From the NCBI GenBank assembly GCA_015852425.1, contig JAAAIG010000351.1, positions 1 through 37,049 on the forward strand: 37,049 nucleotides of DNA, written 5' to 3'. The position numbers were made by a program, and so were the translations under genes. A model generated the notes under the pieces. That model had not been told where the DNA came from, did no database searches, and saw nothing but the letters and a program-made list of their open reading frames with translations. Source of the DNA: Gryganskiella cystojenkinii. Lineage: Eukaryota; Mortierellomycota; Mortierellomycetes; Mortierellales; Mortierellaceae. This document shows positions 9,859-21,324 of this stretch, piece by piece (the first letter of the stretch is position 1; each line of letters starts with the position of its first letter).

Positions 9859-11600
9859 ATGACCCCATCGGGAGAATCTCCCTCGCAATACCCTCAGCAG
9901 GGCAGTGAACAACAAGTACCACCGCCTCCGGCACAAAACGACATCTCCCACACAATGGCCTCTGTTGTCACCTCCACTTCAACAAGACCCGAGGCGCGCG
10001 ACACGGTCTCGTCTATTCAACCTCAGGACCCTGTTGTCATCAAACAAGAAACAGGAAACAGTTCTTCTCATCACCTCGCTACTTCCTCTGCTCCTCCTTT
10101 GCGCGAGGACAGTGATATGGAAGGTGTCATCCATGACCCTGAAGAAGGTCATGATGCCGATGGAGAGAATGACGACGACGAACAAGAGCAGGCCCATGAC
10201 GACGAACAAGAAGAAGAAGACCCAGAGCGCGAAGTCGGAGACGATGACGATGAAGAAGACGAAGACGAGGACGAGGATGAAGTCGATATCACAGGGCAAT
10301 CGAGCCAGGGACCCCCAAGACTCACCGAGGGAGACGATGATGTAGATCTGACACTCTCCTCGGACGAGGACGATGAGGAGGACCAACACGCAATTGATGA
10401 CAGTAACTTGCCCGAGGAGACTGTATGTCGGTGGAAGGACTGTGGCAAGGTGCTGCCGACTCTGGCGGCGTTGGTGATCCACCTCTCTGACGAACATATC
10501 GGATGGAAAAAGCCTTCCTATACCTGTGAATGGCAAGGTAACCAACTTCAGACGGAGCACAAGAGAGAACTGCCGATAGAGCCTTAAGAGATGAATGGTT
10601 TTGATGATTTTTAACACCAATGGCGCTTTTACTACCGGTCAAACAAAATAATAGGATGCTCAAGGAGGCCGATCGCGCAGACGACACGGTTCGCATTGAT
10701 CTCGCACATGAGGAGCCATACCAAACACAAGCCCTATGATTGTCCCGTACCCGAGTGCGACAAGAGTTTTAGTCGATCAGAGTAAGAGCCCTATCTATTC
10801 ATGCATGTCTAATATCAAGAAAGGACAAAGGACAACGTTTCCCTGACATGTTGTTTGTTGCTTTTTCGGTATTTAGCGCGATGGCGAAACATCTCAAATG
10901 TCAACATGGCGACGTCCCAGAACGATTCACAGGACGGAAATCCAGAGGTCGTTATACCATGAAGGACCCCTCGGCCTCCTCGACCCTGCTCAGATCAACC
11001 GGATCGTATGGAGGCAAGAAGAGACGGATCGATTCAGGGTCCGGTGCGGATATCGGTAGCTCTTGGTCAAAGCACGACTCCAAACCTGCCAAGTTGAGGA
11101 AACTCGGGAGCAATGGCCGCCAGGACTTGGATCGGTCAGTCCTCGAACGGATCAGTCATCATTCAGGAAGAGATAGACATCACTTCTTGCCCGCATCTGC
11201 GTTCTCGAGTCGGAAACATGGTTCTACTGGCGCTGTTAGTGGTGATGGCAACGGCGATCAGGATGATGACGATATGCTTGGTTACGAGGACGAGATTCTC
11301 CGCCGGGCTTTTCAAGACTACAACATTAACCACAACAAGCAAGACGACGAGGATGATGATGCAGAGGACAGTGATTTCGCGATCGATAATGGTCAAACAC
11401 CCAAACAGCGGTATGGGATGCTCAAGGCCAAGTTTGAGTACATCCACAACGAACGAGACTCGCTGGAATCCGAATATGAGGATCTAAAACGAAAACTGGG
11501 TCGGTTGAGGACCGAACGCGAGTTACTCCTGGATGCGTTGCTCGAGTCTCAGGAAGAGTTCCAGGATCCTGCGCTGATGGCCGTGGAGGATAGCGAGTAA
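9859..11600 (+). CDS. C2H2 zinc-finger protein, possibly Iec1/YY1-like
   Basis: Three exons, 9859-10537, 10655-10781 and 10877-11600, giving 509 aa. The introns split codons and rejoin cleanly (CAA G|GA TGC; TCA GA|C GCG). Residues about 100-185 are an acidic D/E-rich tract. Three C2H2 fingers follow: CRWKDCGKVLPTLAALVIHL ending in H-x3-H (about 190-213), CEWQGCSRRPIAQ with HMRSH (about 223 on), and CPVPECDKSFSRSD with HLKCQH. Both splice sites fall inside finger-coding sequence, so any unspliced reading breaks the fingers. The C-terminus has a basic linker, a second acidic tract and a coiled coil (about 445-495: YEDLKRKLGRLRTERELLLD). The finger layout recalls the S. pombe INO80 subunit Iec1 and YY1/GLI-type fingers, which would put it in chromatin remodelling or transcription. 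That identity is a suggestion only. Confidence 0.85.
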
Positions 11601-11882
11601 AAACAACAACATACACCCAGTCACTGCCGATACTTTCATCTCGATCTGCCTTGTACATAATAGACTTCCCTACCCTCTCCTCCTCCTCTCACACTCGCAT
11701 AATCATCAAAAAAGACATCTTCAACAAAACCCCGTGAATATTCGTTTCACCTTCTGTGAACAAATGCTCAATTATCGCCATCGTCGAAACTGCATGACAA
11801 CTTGCCTCTAACATGACTGGCATTTTTTGTGCATGTTTTTTATTTTTTATTTTTTTTGCTATTAATAAATACTCAGCATTTT

Positions 11883-13471
11883 TTACAAACCTAAACCAAC
11901 GACGGCTGCGGAGGAGGCTGAAGAAGGTGGCAGGGTCTTGGGTCGAGCCTCTTGATCTGATATTGAGCGCAAGAAGACCTGATCCGGCGCATGATCCTTG
12001 TCGCCCTCATCAAATGTATAAGAACTAGCAACAGCCAGGGTCTTGCCATCACAAGACCAGGAAAGCGCAGAGACCGAGGTGGGGTATTTTGGGTACTGAC
12101 GTAACCGCTTCTTATTGAATCCATCCCATAGAGTCACACCGCCATCGGATCCTCCTGATGCGAATGTTCCGTGGCTATAAAACCGATTATAAAGAATAAA
12201 AAAAAAATTGTCAACATCGCGAGGGGTAGAGGAAAAAGCCAGTACATTGCTCCAGAGAGAAATAATAGGAGAACTTACATAGGGTGGTAGGCCAAGGCAT
12301 TGACGGGGTAAATGGTCTCGACTCCGTCGATCGGTTGACGATGACATTTGAACGCATACTTCTTGGCCTGACTCTCTGCACTGGGATCAAAGAATTCGAC
12401 CGCGACACGACCTTCGATCGACGAGGATGCATAGCCAAGTCCATCACGCATGCACCGCACCATACGGGTCTGGTACTTGAGTGAACTCTCCCGTCGCTGT
12501 AGAGTCTCGTTCATGTTGCGAAGGTCGTAGATAAAGACCAGTCGCCCCGCCATCGCGACTACAAGTTTCTGATCACAGACGTCCAGGGAAAAGATTTTTT
12601 CGGGTTGTTTGTATTTTCCGAGGTTGTGTCCATGCTCCACGCCGCCCGCACGGTGATCCCATGTACCCACAGTCTTGTCCCAGGATCCCGTCACCAGAAA
12701 ATCTATAGGGTAGTTGTGGAAATAAAAAAGCGAGGTGGTATAAATGTCAGATCAAAGCCTTCTGATTACAGTCAACAATTATGGAGTATCTTTGTTTTTT
12801 TTCCAGATTTTTGAAAGTACATACTGTTAGCGGTACTGTAAGCCATAGCACGGACGGCGTCATCGTGTGATCCCAAGACGGTTCCTTTGCCAGTTGCAAA
12901 GTCGTGCCTAAATGAAGAAAAACAAGCAAGGAGAGTGAGATCCCGTGTTCGTTCCTCCAACTCGCGTTAAAACGTTTTTTTATGCAGCAATTGGATCCGT
13001 TTTTTTTCGTTCGCCAATCCTTACATCCTGACAGTCCTGTCCAATCCTCCGCTGTAAGCCTCCATGCCCTCTCCAAAGCAACAATCCAAAACTGCGGCAT
13101 CATGGTAATATTTTGAGGTTTGTTGGTTCTTGACCGTATCGTAAAGGGCAACACTCTACAAAAAAGAGTTTTAAAAAAACCAAACCAGAGGTGGAAAACA
13201 GAGGTTAGTCATGGAATGGGAAAATATCGCCCGTATGCAAGATGCACAGAGGCAAAGCGGGATGTTTCCTGAATCGTGCCGCGACTCCTCCAGCAAACGA
13301 TCGATCCTCCATTAAAGCTATGCCTCCTTTCGTGCTAGGGTTTGTCCTTTCGGTCCTGTTCATTACCTTGTCCCACGAGGAGACCATCAGAATCTCGGGT
13401 CTGGAGGGATGGAACACCACGGAGGAGACCGTGTCCGTTGGTGGTTCAAAGAGTTCGTATTCGGCCGCCAT
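11883..13471 (-). CDS. BUB3: Mitotic checkpoint WD40 protein BUB3
   Basis: Five exons: 13367-13471, 13025-13155, 12825-12907, 12279-12702 and 11883-12174, giving 344 aa (human 328, yeast 341). It starts [20 protein letters not shown] and has [55 protein letters not shown] with FKCHR, and [20 protein letters not shown] with [18 protein letters not shown]. The [10 protein letters not shown]...KKYAFKCHR block is specific to Bub3 and separates it from Rae1/Gle2. Bub3 forms a seven-blade propeller that binds the GLEBS motifs of Bub1 and Mad3/BubR1 and places them on phosphorylated MELT repeats of the kinetochore protein Spc105. All four introns are GT-AG and keep frame, and three split codons. The second propeller repeat reads MHDFATG where many homologs have MWD. 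It lies 213 bp downstream of GPI16 on the same strand and converges on the zinc-finger gene (282 bp apart). Confidence 0.95.
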
Positions 13472-13683
13472 GTTTTGTCGCAAGGCACTTTAGAGTCAGT
13501 TGGTTTTGCTAAGTTGAACGGAAACGAAATGCATTCAAAGAAAAAGTGTCCAGGGCGATCAGCTCTGCCAGCTTAGCATCACATGGACAAAAATTCTGTG
13601 ACGTAGCCCGGACCAAAAAATTGGTGGCGTAAAAGTTTAAAATTGTTCTATTTTCGGGATCCAATTGGATGGCAACAGGTTTT

Positions 13684-16101
13684 TCACTTGCTTGCTGCAG
13701 CGACCTCCTTCCCTTTGCCTTTTCCCTTGGCATCCTTGCTATCCTTGGGAACCACAACCTCGAAATCTCTCATCATCAAATTGAAAAATGTGCCAAAAAA
13801 CATGGCAATGAGCGTACAGGTCAACGTGATCACGTTGTACGGCATACTGAAATCCGGGGTCGGCAAACTGACCATCAACGTCTCTGTGTAGACGCGGATC
13901 TTATCCATGTTACCATCAGCATCTTCAGAGTTCTTGGCGCTGCCATTGAACCTGCTTTGAACTTGACTGGCCTCACGCTCCTGATAGATTCTCAAATGGT
14001 CCAAACCTCCATAACCGATTTGTCCCTGTAGACGAGGTAATTGAGCTGTAATCACGGCACATCCGACATCGAACCCACGGTTGGCATCCGGCGGATATTC
14101 CGTGTATTTCAAAAAGACCTTGTCAAACGAAATCGAGAACTTGACCATGGATTTCGCTGGGAGTCTTAACGCCATCTCCAGGACTGCTGGCCTTCCACGA
14201 TCCACTGCAGGCTGATAGTACATTTTGGACACGAGGTCTATGTCATAGAAATGGAAACGTAAAAGCAGCCAAATGTGAGAAACAACATAAATGGGTAAAA
14301 GCAAAGAATTGTTTTTAGATCGGCGGAACAAAAATCTCACCTCGCTGATTCTCCAATGGCGTTCCGTTCAACTCGATCTTGAAGGTGTGCAAGTACAACT
14401 TCAAGTACCATGGCAAAGTATCCAAATAGATCGATTCGACATCTTCCGAGTTGTTGTTACTGATCTCGATAGAGAGTCCACCGCGTTCCTGACCGTATCC
14501 TGTAAAGTACCGATGCGCCACAATTCCTGGTGTGATGGGTCGCACTATATGTTGGCAAACAGAACAAAATTAGCACATTATTCAAATAAACATCAATTTC
14601 AAGTTCGAGAAATCCAAATACAAACGATACACTCGTCTATGGCGCTGTCTCCGTACCTGATTTCGGTCTAGAATTCTCCCACTGCAGCGAGAGCTGGAAG
14701 GGACTGGTTGTGGGTGTGACAGTTGAGATATCATAGACGGCGATCTCTTGCTTATTCTCCTCGGATCCAATAAAATGTGTCCCTTGTGGAGGAGCCGGTG
14801 AGAGCTTGTATTGGTTCTGATAGTGCGTCGTCTGAGGCAGGTGCAAGATCACCTTGGACGTCGATGCCAGAGGGCATGTCTGGGCGATTTCTCGGTCGAA
14901 GAGCCCCGCCATGGTCCAGTCATGACTTCCATCATGACGCGCCACATCGAAAACTGTCGTGATCGATTGAATCAACTCAAGGCTTTTGACTCGGCAAAGT
15001 TCATCCTAATATCGAATGATGAATTCAAAGAAGCGATAAAAAAAGTTAGTATGCCAGATAAAAAAAGAACGTCTCCTTGAGAATAGAACATAACAAAAAG
15101 ACGTACCTCGCACACAGGTCGAACGTGAATCGACATGGAATAAAACCTCGAGTCAAACAACTTGTGTGACTTCAAGAGTGAGGCGATACCGGCTTTGGTC
15201 TTGCAGGGCAACAACTTGATCCAGGGTGTCAAGTTCTCTGTACAGACGTTCTCGTGGGGTAATGATCCGTAGCGCAGTTTCCTTGCATGCTGGTTTGATG
15301 ACGACGTATAGTTGTTGCGGCGTGAGAACTCGTCCGAGTGAACGTTATACAATCCCTCGTTCCTGAACGACATCTTGGGTTCCGTTGTGATGGTATCATC
15401 GATAAAGTTGAGGGAGGCACAAAAGAGTCCCGAGAGCGTGTTAGTCAAGCCTTTCCAATTTGTCTCCGTCCTAATGAGGGGGTTTTTTGTTTGAGAGAAA
15501 GATGGGAATCATCAATTAATAAGTCTTGTAAAGAAATGTCCTGAAGGAACAGGTTATAAGGGAATGATCCACGTTCTACTTACTGACTCTTGTCGTCGTT
15601 CAACCAGGCCCAGAGTTCGACGCCTGTACCGACGGAAGGCGCGAGGGGGTAACCCCAATCGCCATATTGCCACCGTCCCTGTGTAAACGTAAGATGAAGT
15701 TCCTCGACCTCGAAACTGTGAAGGATTTGTCCGATGGATCGCGGGAATAGATTGTAGTGTGTAACTAAGTGCATGAAATGAGAACAAAAAAAAAGATTTG
15801 GGTCAGGTTGGTATGGTTTCGGTCTGACTGATCGCGTTAAATGCATGTTCCCCTTACATAGATTCGATGCAGCCCCGTCAAAGTGTTCCTCGTCCATCAT
15901 GGTGCCAATGTGGGTCGTGAATTGAAAATGGGAAAAGACACTGCCATCGTTCAAGGGTTTCAAGACCAGCTCCTCGTGAAAGGCCTCAGGTGCTTTGAGG
16001 ATAGGGACTGTATCTCTGGCGGTCTCTGCCGTTGCTGGAAGGGCGAATGCCAGCAATGCGACCGAGAGAGCAAGCACTGCGGATGATGAAGTGGATCGCA
16101 T
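13684..16101 (-). CDS. GPI16: GPI transamidase component GPI16 / PIG-T
   Basis: Six exons: 15858-16101, 15584-15764, 15107-15470, 14657-15005, 14341-14544 and 13684-14237, giving 631 aa (yeast Gpi16 610, human PIG-T 578). It opens with a signal peptide (MRSTSSSAVLALSVALLAFA, cleavage near ATAETA). The luminal domain contains EELVLKPLNDGSVFSHFQF, THYNLFPRSIGQIL, LHLTFTQGRWQYGDWGYPLA, GVELWAWL, the conserved cysteine region CTENLTPWIKLLPC, and TGYGQERGGLSIEI. A single C-terminal transmembrane helix follows (about residues 575-600: VITLTCTLIAMFFGTFFNLM) with a short lysine-rich cytosolic tail. Gpi16 is linked by a disulfide to the protease subunit Gpi8 in the ER transamidase, which attaches GPI anchors. 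All joins keep frame. A TATA-like site lies about 65 bp upstream. The final exon ends TCGCTGCAGCAAGCAAGTGA on the coding strand. Confidence 0.95.
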
Positions 16102-16164
16102 TTAGATCGAGGTGTGTAGACTTGTCTTCTTTGTCCTGCTTGCCTCTATTCCTGTTCTACTTTT

Positions 16165-16171
16165 GTTTATA
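16165..16171 (-). promoter_or_regulatory. Candidate TATA box of GPI16
   Basis: On the minus strand this reads TATAAAC, about 64 bp upstream of the GPI16 ATG at 16101, inside a 339-bp stretch with no gene (16102-16440). Confidence 0.4.
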
Positions 16172-16440
16172 TCCTGGTCGAGGGTTAAAGCAAATGGTCG
16201 GAAGGGGGTATAGATGAAATGGAAAGCAAGGTAAACTCCAAACCATGTTGGCATCAACCATCACTTTTGTCAAGTTCTCCCGCGCCCTTTAAAATTCGAG
16301 TACGCCTTTGTCACCTACGTGTAATTCTGTGACGGTGTTGCATAAATGAAAATCATTCACAGCCCGCATTATCGATTTGGCTGCAAATTGGCTTTGTTGT
16401 TCACCCTGGATCATGTTTATGCTATGAAAAGAGTTTTCCG

Positions 16441-17636
16441 TTAAAAGGGAAACTCCATGTCGGGTCGATGCGTTTTGATATAGCTGACATGAGCTTCCGG
16501 GTAAAAATCTCTCGACCCTACAGCGCGATGGAAATCCAGCGTCTTGAGTCGCCTCAGACCACCAACGTGGGTCAGGAACGCTATCTGAGAGTCCATGGCG
16601 GTCAACCCGAGTGATTCGTCGTCATCACAATAGGGTCGTAGGACCAAGTGCTCGAGATCCTGGCAAGCCCAAGGGGTTTGAAGCCAAGTTGCAGTAAATT
16701 TCAAGGTCCAGTATTTCAGCTTGAAGGATAAGAGTCGAGGGAGTCCACGCAGGAGACTGTGGACGAGACGATGGGTGTCGGGCATGACCTCGCCGTTCTG
16801 AATCCGGTCGGTTTGCCACGGCGTGAGTTCGATCGAGGTCAGGGACCAGGCATGGGTTTTAATCCCAGTGAGCATGCGATCGTTCATGTAGACGTGATTC
16901 AAAGTCAGGGCTTTTTGGGAGATGTGGTGGTTTTCGTGAAGATACTGGTGACGACCTTGCCAGATCCTCCAAGAAAGATAGTTGCAATTTCATACTGAGA
17001 TTCCATGGGTCCGATGCTCAGACTTTGCAAATTTGGGAAAATGGACTCTGGCACGGGACGTCGTCGATAGCCGGGGGGCCCACTGCGTCGCTGAGTCGTT
17101 GGCATATAAAACTGAAGTGTTCGTAGTCGGGGAAAACGTTCCGCGAACTCGACTTGTTCTGTCCAGCTGATCCCATGAACGTACTTTAGTTGCAGTTGTT
17201 CCAGACAGGATGATTGAAGGTAGATATTCTTGTGAAGGTCGAGGTAGTCGTCATGATCGTCCACCTCTTTGTCTCTGTCGTTGTTCTCGATGTTGATATT
17301 GTTGACAACCGTCCGAATCTCTTGATGGGCCTCGCGTTCAGTCCGATCAATGAAGTCGACATTAATAAGAAAGAGGGTTTGGAGCCCGGGGCTGTTGCTC
17401 AAGAGAATTCGAATGAAATATCGGTCACACTCCAAGGATTCGATAATGACACTCGCGAGGTTTGGCCATTGCGGTGAGTCCAATGGGCGAGATATCATGG
17501 ATAAAGCACGTTGGTTGGATACACGACGAGGACGGTAACGTGGTTGTTGTCGCTCTTGTTGGGTAGAATGATGAGAAAAAGAATTCCATTGACTTGGGAA
17601 TTGATAAGTGGCCCAGACGCGCCATGCTGCGGTACC
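16441..17636 (-). pseudogene. Leucine-rich-repeat (F-box/LRR-like) gene with a frameshift
   Basis: Two LRR-type frames meet at a frameshift near 16975-16990. The upstream part (17636 to about 16985) includes WPNLASVIIESLECD, SPGLQTLFLINVDF, CLEQLQLKYVHG, FPRLRTLQFYMP and FPNLQSLSIGPMES. The downstream part (about 16980 to 16441) includes HENHHISQKALTLNHVYMND, TPWACQDLEHLVLRP and VGGLRRLKTLDFHRAVGS, then stops. The C-terminal part and LRR style match the F-box/LRR family. The upstream frame can be extended from ATG 17498 to an acceptor-like tag at 17637-17639 (first residues GTAAWRVWATYQFPSQW), but no F-box exon was found above it. Either the gene is decaying or the assembly has a one-base error at the junction; an intron there is unlikely because no GT-AG pair fits. 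Confidence 0.6.
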
Positions 17637-18033
17637 CTATCAACGATGTAGACACGAACGATGAGTAATGAACGGGAGGAATGTCTTCGCACACGCGAAA
17701 ACTCTAGCCAGTCATATGTTCTATCAAACCAAAAGGTGTCGACACGATAGGAGAATGGAGCGAATCGGTTGAGTTTTAATAGAAGTACCTGCAAGAATCA
17801 AGAAAGAAAGAAAAGGACACAACTCGAGATTGTAAAAAGGTGACCTGGAGTACAGAGACAGGGCAAGAACGTACACAGAGCTCGCACTCTTGACTGGAAG
17901 TTAAGTCGAGAGAGAGCTGCACCAGATCATGCCTAGAAGGGACCTTCGCTTTTAAGACAAATCGTAAAAGGGGTGATCGCAACAAAAACAATTCGTTAGA
18001 TCTCGCAGTTGATAGGCGATAGGTTTTGCACAA
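17495..18033 (-). pseudogene. Possible truncated MATH/BTB-like gene fragment
   Basis: Two minus-strand frames can be joined by a GT-AG intron (about 17792 to 17873): ...SQECELC then VLLLKLNRFAPF. The joined peptide has DLVQLSLDLTSSQECELC, DTFWFDRTYDWLEFSRV and LLIVRVYIVDRVPQ, with the rhythm of a MATH domain, followed by GILFLIILPNKS and VTVLVVYPTNVL, which could be the first strands of a BTB domain. It stops at 17495-17497, in an ATGA overlap with the LRR frame that begins at 17498. No ATG start was found, so an upstream exon is missing. The domain reading is weak; part of the same DNA (17495-17636) may instead encode the LRR protein in another frame. Confidence 0.3.
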
Positions 18034-18451
18034 TAGTCAACGCGTAGACTAGATACTTGGAACACACTAGACCACGGATTGCCAGAACCTAGGCCGTTCT
18101 TCACAGGAAGGGTGTGCTCCGTAGATAACTAAAATCGAGGCAATGTATATCCTCGCTTTGTATTGACCTAATTTTTGACCGACCACAATAACGGCTAAGC
18201 TTTTTGGCATAAAAAAATTCGCCTCACCGATTTCCTAACCCGGTTGACTTCACCAGTTACGGATTTTTGGTGTCTTTTCACACAAGGATTTTTAACCAGA
18301 TAGAATCACTACTTGTCACCGTCTGTGTCCATACCATAGCTCAAAGAATAAGGGGGCCGAATCGACCATGTTTTATTCAAGAGGCATGTTTATGCTGCGA
18401 CCAGCGCACACAGAAAAACAAAACCAAAAAAAAAAGCCAGTCATGATTAGA
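18034..18451. other. Gene-free stretch upstream of the MATH/BTB-like fragment
   Basis: About 420 bp between the fragment above and the kinase stop codon. It should include the kinase 3' untranslated region near 18360-18450. I see no coding frame, repeat or RNA gene in it. Confidence 0.5.
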
Positions 18452-21324
18452 CTACCAGTGTGGATCGTTTTTAACTCTACGGAGAGTATACCGAACATTG
18501 GGATCCGTGTGCAACATGCCTCGCAAAAGATTTTGGCAAGCCTGGCTCAGGGGCTCTGGGAACTCATCGAAGGGGTACTGCATGGCGGTAACATCTGGCG
18601 CTGGGAGGGACGAGGTAGTACTCGCAGGTGCCACAGGGACCTTCGGTACCACTAACCTGATCGGCGGCTCACCGTCAATCATGGTAAACAGAAGTACACC
18701 CAGCGCGAACACGTCGGCCTTTCGACCATCGACACCACGTGAGTAAACATCAAGGGGGTTTACTCTGTCCAACTCGGGAGGACTGCAGCGTGCAGTACCG
18801 TACTGGCGAAAAGTTTGACTCGTATACCGGGAATAACCAAAATCGATCAACTGCACGCGAATCTGGGTCTCATCAATCCATCCGCACAGAGTTGGTTGAT
18901 ACCACACAAGGACGTTGTCAGTGTTGATATCTCCATGAACAATCCCTAATGTGTGCATGTGCTCAAGGGCACTAACAACGTGTTGGAAGATGACGAGCAC
19001 CTCTGTCAACGCCATCCCTGATGGAAACACATGTCGTTGTTGCCCGCCTTCATTGACACTCAAAGACGCTGGATAGTCTTTGAGCCTTTCCGCCTGCGTC
19101 TCGATAAAGGATTGGAGGGTCACAAAGTGCGCATATTCGGTAACAATGAAGCTAAGACCCTCGTAAAGCCCATTACCTAACATGTGAAACGTGTCAAGAA
19201 CCGGAGCAAACAAGCTGCCGGAAAGTTTGCTGGTAATACTGACTTCTTGGTCAACAGCCACGTGATCCAAACCGTACTCGATGGCAACACTTCCCGTCCT
19301 CCTAGGAATGATCTTGATGACCACCTGGTTGAATAAAAATAGATAAAAAAATCGCATGGGTAGGTCAGTATTGACGACGTAGCAAGATATTCATTCTCAA
19401 CGAGTCTAGTCAAGTAGAACAATTTTGCACTCACCAAACGTTCATTGTGGTTCTCGACGTCGTTCACCTTTTCTTGAAGTTTAGCAAGGAGAATCAGTGA
19501 ACCATTTCGTGGACCCATATGGAGGACTCGCACGATACGCTGAAACTGTCTCCGAAACTTATCTGAGTAGAGAAACGCGTTTTCGATCATCTCTTGTTCT
19601 GGTCCGGCAGTAATTTTCAGGGAGATGAGCGTCAAGCTTTCAGCGGTAGTGAGGATTGGAGTCGGTGATTGGGCCGCAGATGGAGAGCTACCGCCCGACA
19701 TCTGGTTACCAAGTCCTTCGCCTGTGGCCGAAAAACCTTGAGACGCCGATCTATAATCAGAAACAGTCATGCCAACAAGGCCAACTTGATCTGGAAGTCT
19801 GACAGGGATTGCCCCAGAGGCGGAAATGGAGGGAGAGCGATGACGGCTATGCTTACGTGCCTTTCCTGGGGGGGCAAGGAAGAGTGAATCCTCAACAGAG
19901 GACTCATCACGCCAATGCACCTTTTTACGGTTGGTCGTCGGAGTCGTACCTGTTGTCGTACGAGATACGTTTAATTTCGCCTTCAAAGCGCGGACTTCAG
20001 AGCGGGTGATGCGTCTGGCGAGCTCAACTTTCTGGGACTTGCTTCTCTGAACCCGTTTGTTGCTGATAAAGGCTTTGTCTCCGACGGAAACTTCGTTATT
20101 GACAGGGTCTTGACCAGTCATAGGTTCATCGTTGTCAACTGGGGCCACACTTTTGACAGAGTCGTTTTCAACTGGGGCCACACTGTTGACAGAGTCGTTG
20201 TTGACGAGAGAGGATTCGACTTCGACAGGGATCCCATTGATAGCGATGACAGGAATTTCGAGGAGGGCAGGGACTTGGCAGAGGTCAGGAGACATGTCGA
20301 TGGCAACTAATACGTTGTCGGTTGAGGCCACGTTGGTGACAAGGTCTTCGTTCTGCACCGATGTTACATCGCTGGCAGAGACCACTGCGGACTTGTTGCG
20401 CTCCACCGTCATCGTCATGGGCGCATTGGTGGAGGGTGTGGATACAGCCATTCCAATACGAGTCCCGTGCGTCGCCAGTACCTCTCCAAAGACGTTGTTG
20501 CCAATGGCAAGGTCCATCGAAGGTTTCGTCTGCGGCATTCCGACCGTTGCAGCCTCTGTCATCGAGATGACGGGGGGTTGCGTAGGCGTTAACGTTGTAG
20601 AATGAATAGTGAGATCCGTCAAAATCTCTTCATGAACGCTTCTGCCGAGATCAGAGTCGTTCTGGAGCTGTGTGGGAGTGCTAGCCCCTGTATTCATACT
20701 TGACGAAGCCTCTGAGAAGAGAGAACCAATTGAGGTAGTGCGTCTGACCTGGGTCAAATTTGGAACACTGTACTTGTGGTCTGGGTCCTCGATGGACTGT
20801 GCTGACGAAGGCGGTGGCGTAACTGAGGGGAAGTCATCTGGAACAGCAACGGAGGAGGAAATAAACACCAACGAAGAGTCATGCGTTATTGCAGTATCGC
20901 GGTCAGCAGATAACGAAGCAGGAGGGTGGGTACTAGAGTGAGCGGTAATGTCGGCAAATGATAGAGGAAAGTGAGAAGGGAAATGGGCGGCAAAGGCGAC
21001 GGACGATCCAGTGGCTGCGCGTTGCCTCGTAAAATGAGTGGGATGGTGCGAACAGGGACTGACTGGACACTGATATTGGTGAATATTGACGACTCCTCCA
21101 GCCAAATTTTGAAAATTTTGGATAAATGTGCTCGTAGTCGAGGCCATACTGGAGCCGAACGAATTTGAAGCCGAGTCCAACTGCTGAGACGGCAGCTGTA
21201 TGTTAGCCGTGCGAGAAGTCGTTCTGGCACCAGGATCGCTCACAGGCGTCTCCGAGTCGTATTGTGCTTCGCGATTGAGATTGGGGACATCGCGCGAAAC
21301 AAAGGCGGCGCTTTGGCGTGACAT
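18452..21324 (-). CDS. Protein kinase with long disordered N-terminus
   Basis: Two exons, 19435-21324 and 18452-19324 (GT-AG, phase 0), give 920 aa. Residues 1 to about 560 are S/T/P-rich and probably disordered, with tandem units around SVNSVAPVEND / SVKSVAPVDND and a basic patch (about 430-510). The kinase domain runs from about residue 570 to 915. The beta-3 lysine is in VVIKIIPRR (about 634). The catalytic loop is HGDINTDNV (about 760), with Asp and Asn present but Gly in place of the usual Arg, i.e. a non-RD kinase. LIDFGYSRY supplies the DFG (about 791) and CSPPELDR the APE equivalent (about 811). ADVFALGVLLFTMIDGEPP is a normal helix F region. The glycine-rich loop is poor (GPRNGSLILLAK). 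The kinase is probably active; its pathway is unknown. The splice join falls just before the catalytic lysine. ATG 21324 was chosen because no in-frame ATG precedes it. Confidence 0.82.

Noticed and set aside
9979..10620. Minus-strand frames opposite the zinc-finger gene
   Set aside because: They are serine- or leucine/valine-rich shadows of the acidic tract and carry no motif.
12747..13154. Minus-strand frame overlapping BUB3 exons 2 and 3
   Set aside because: It reads through two introns in the wrong frame. The spliced BUB3 frame explains the sequence.
16905..16990. An intron joining the two LRR halves
   Set aside because: No GT-AG pair in the overlap gives a frame-keeping join. A one-base frameshift explains it better.
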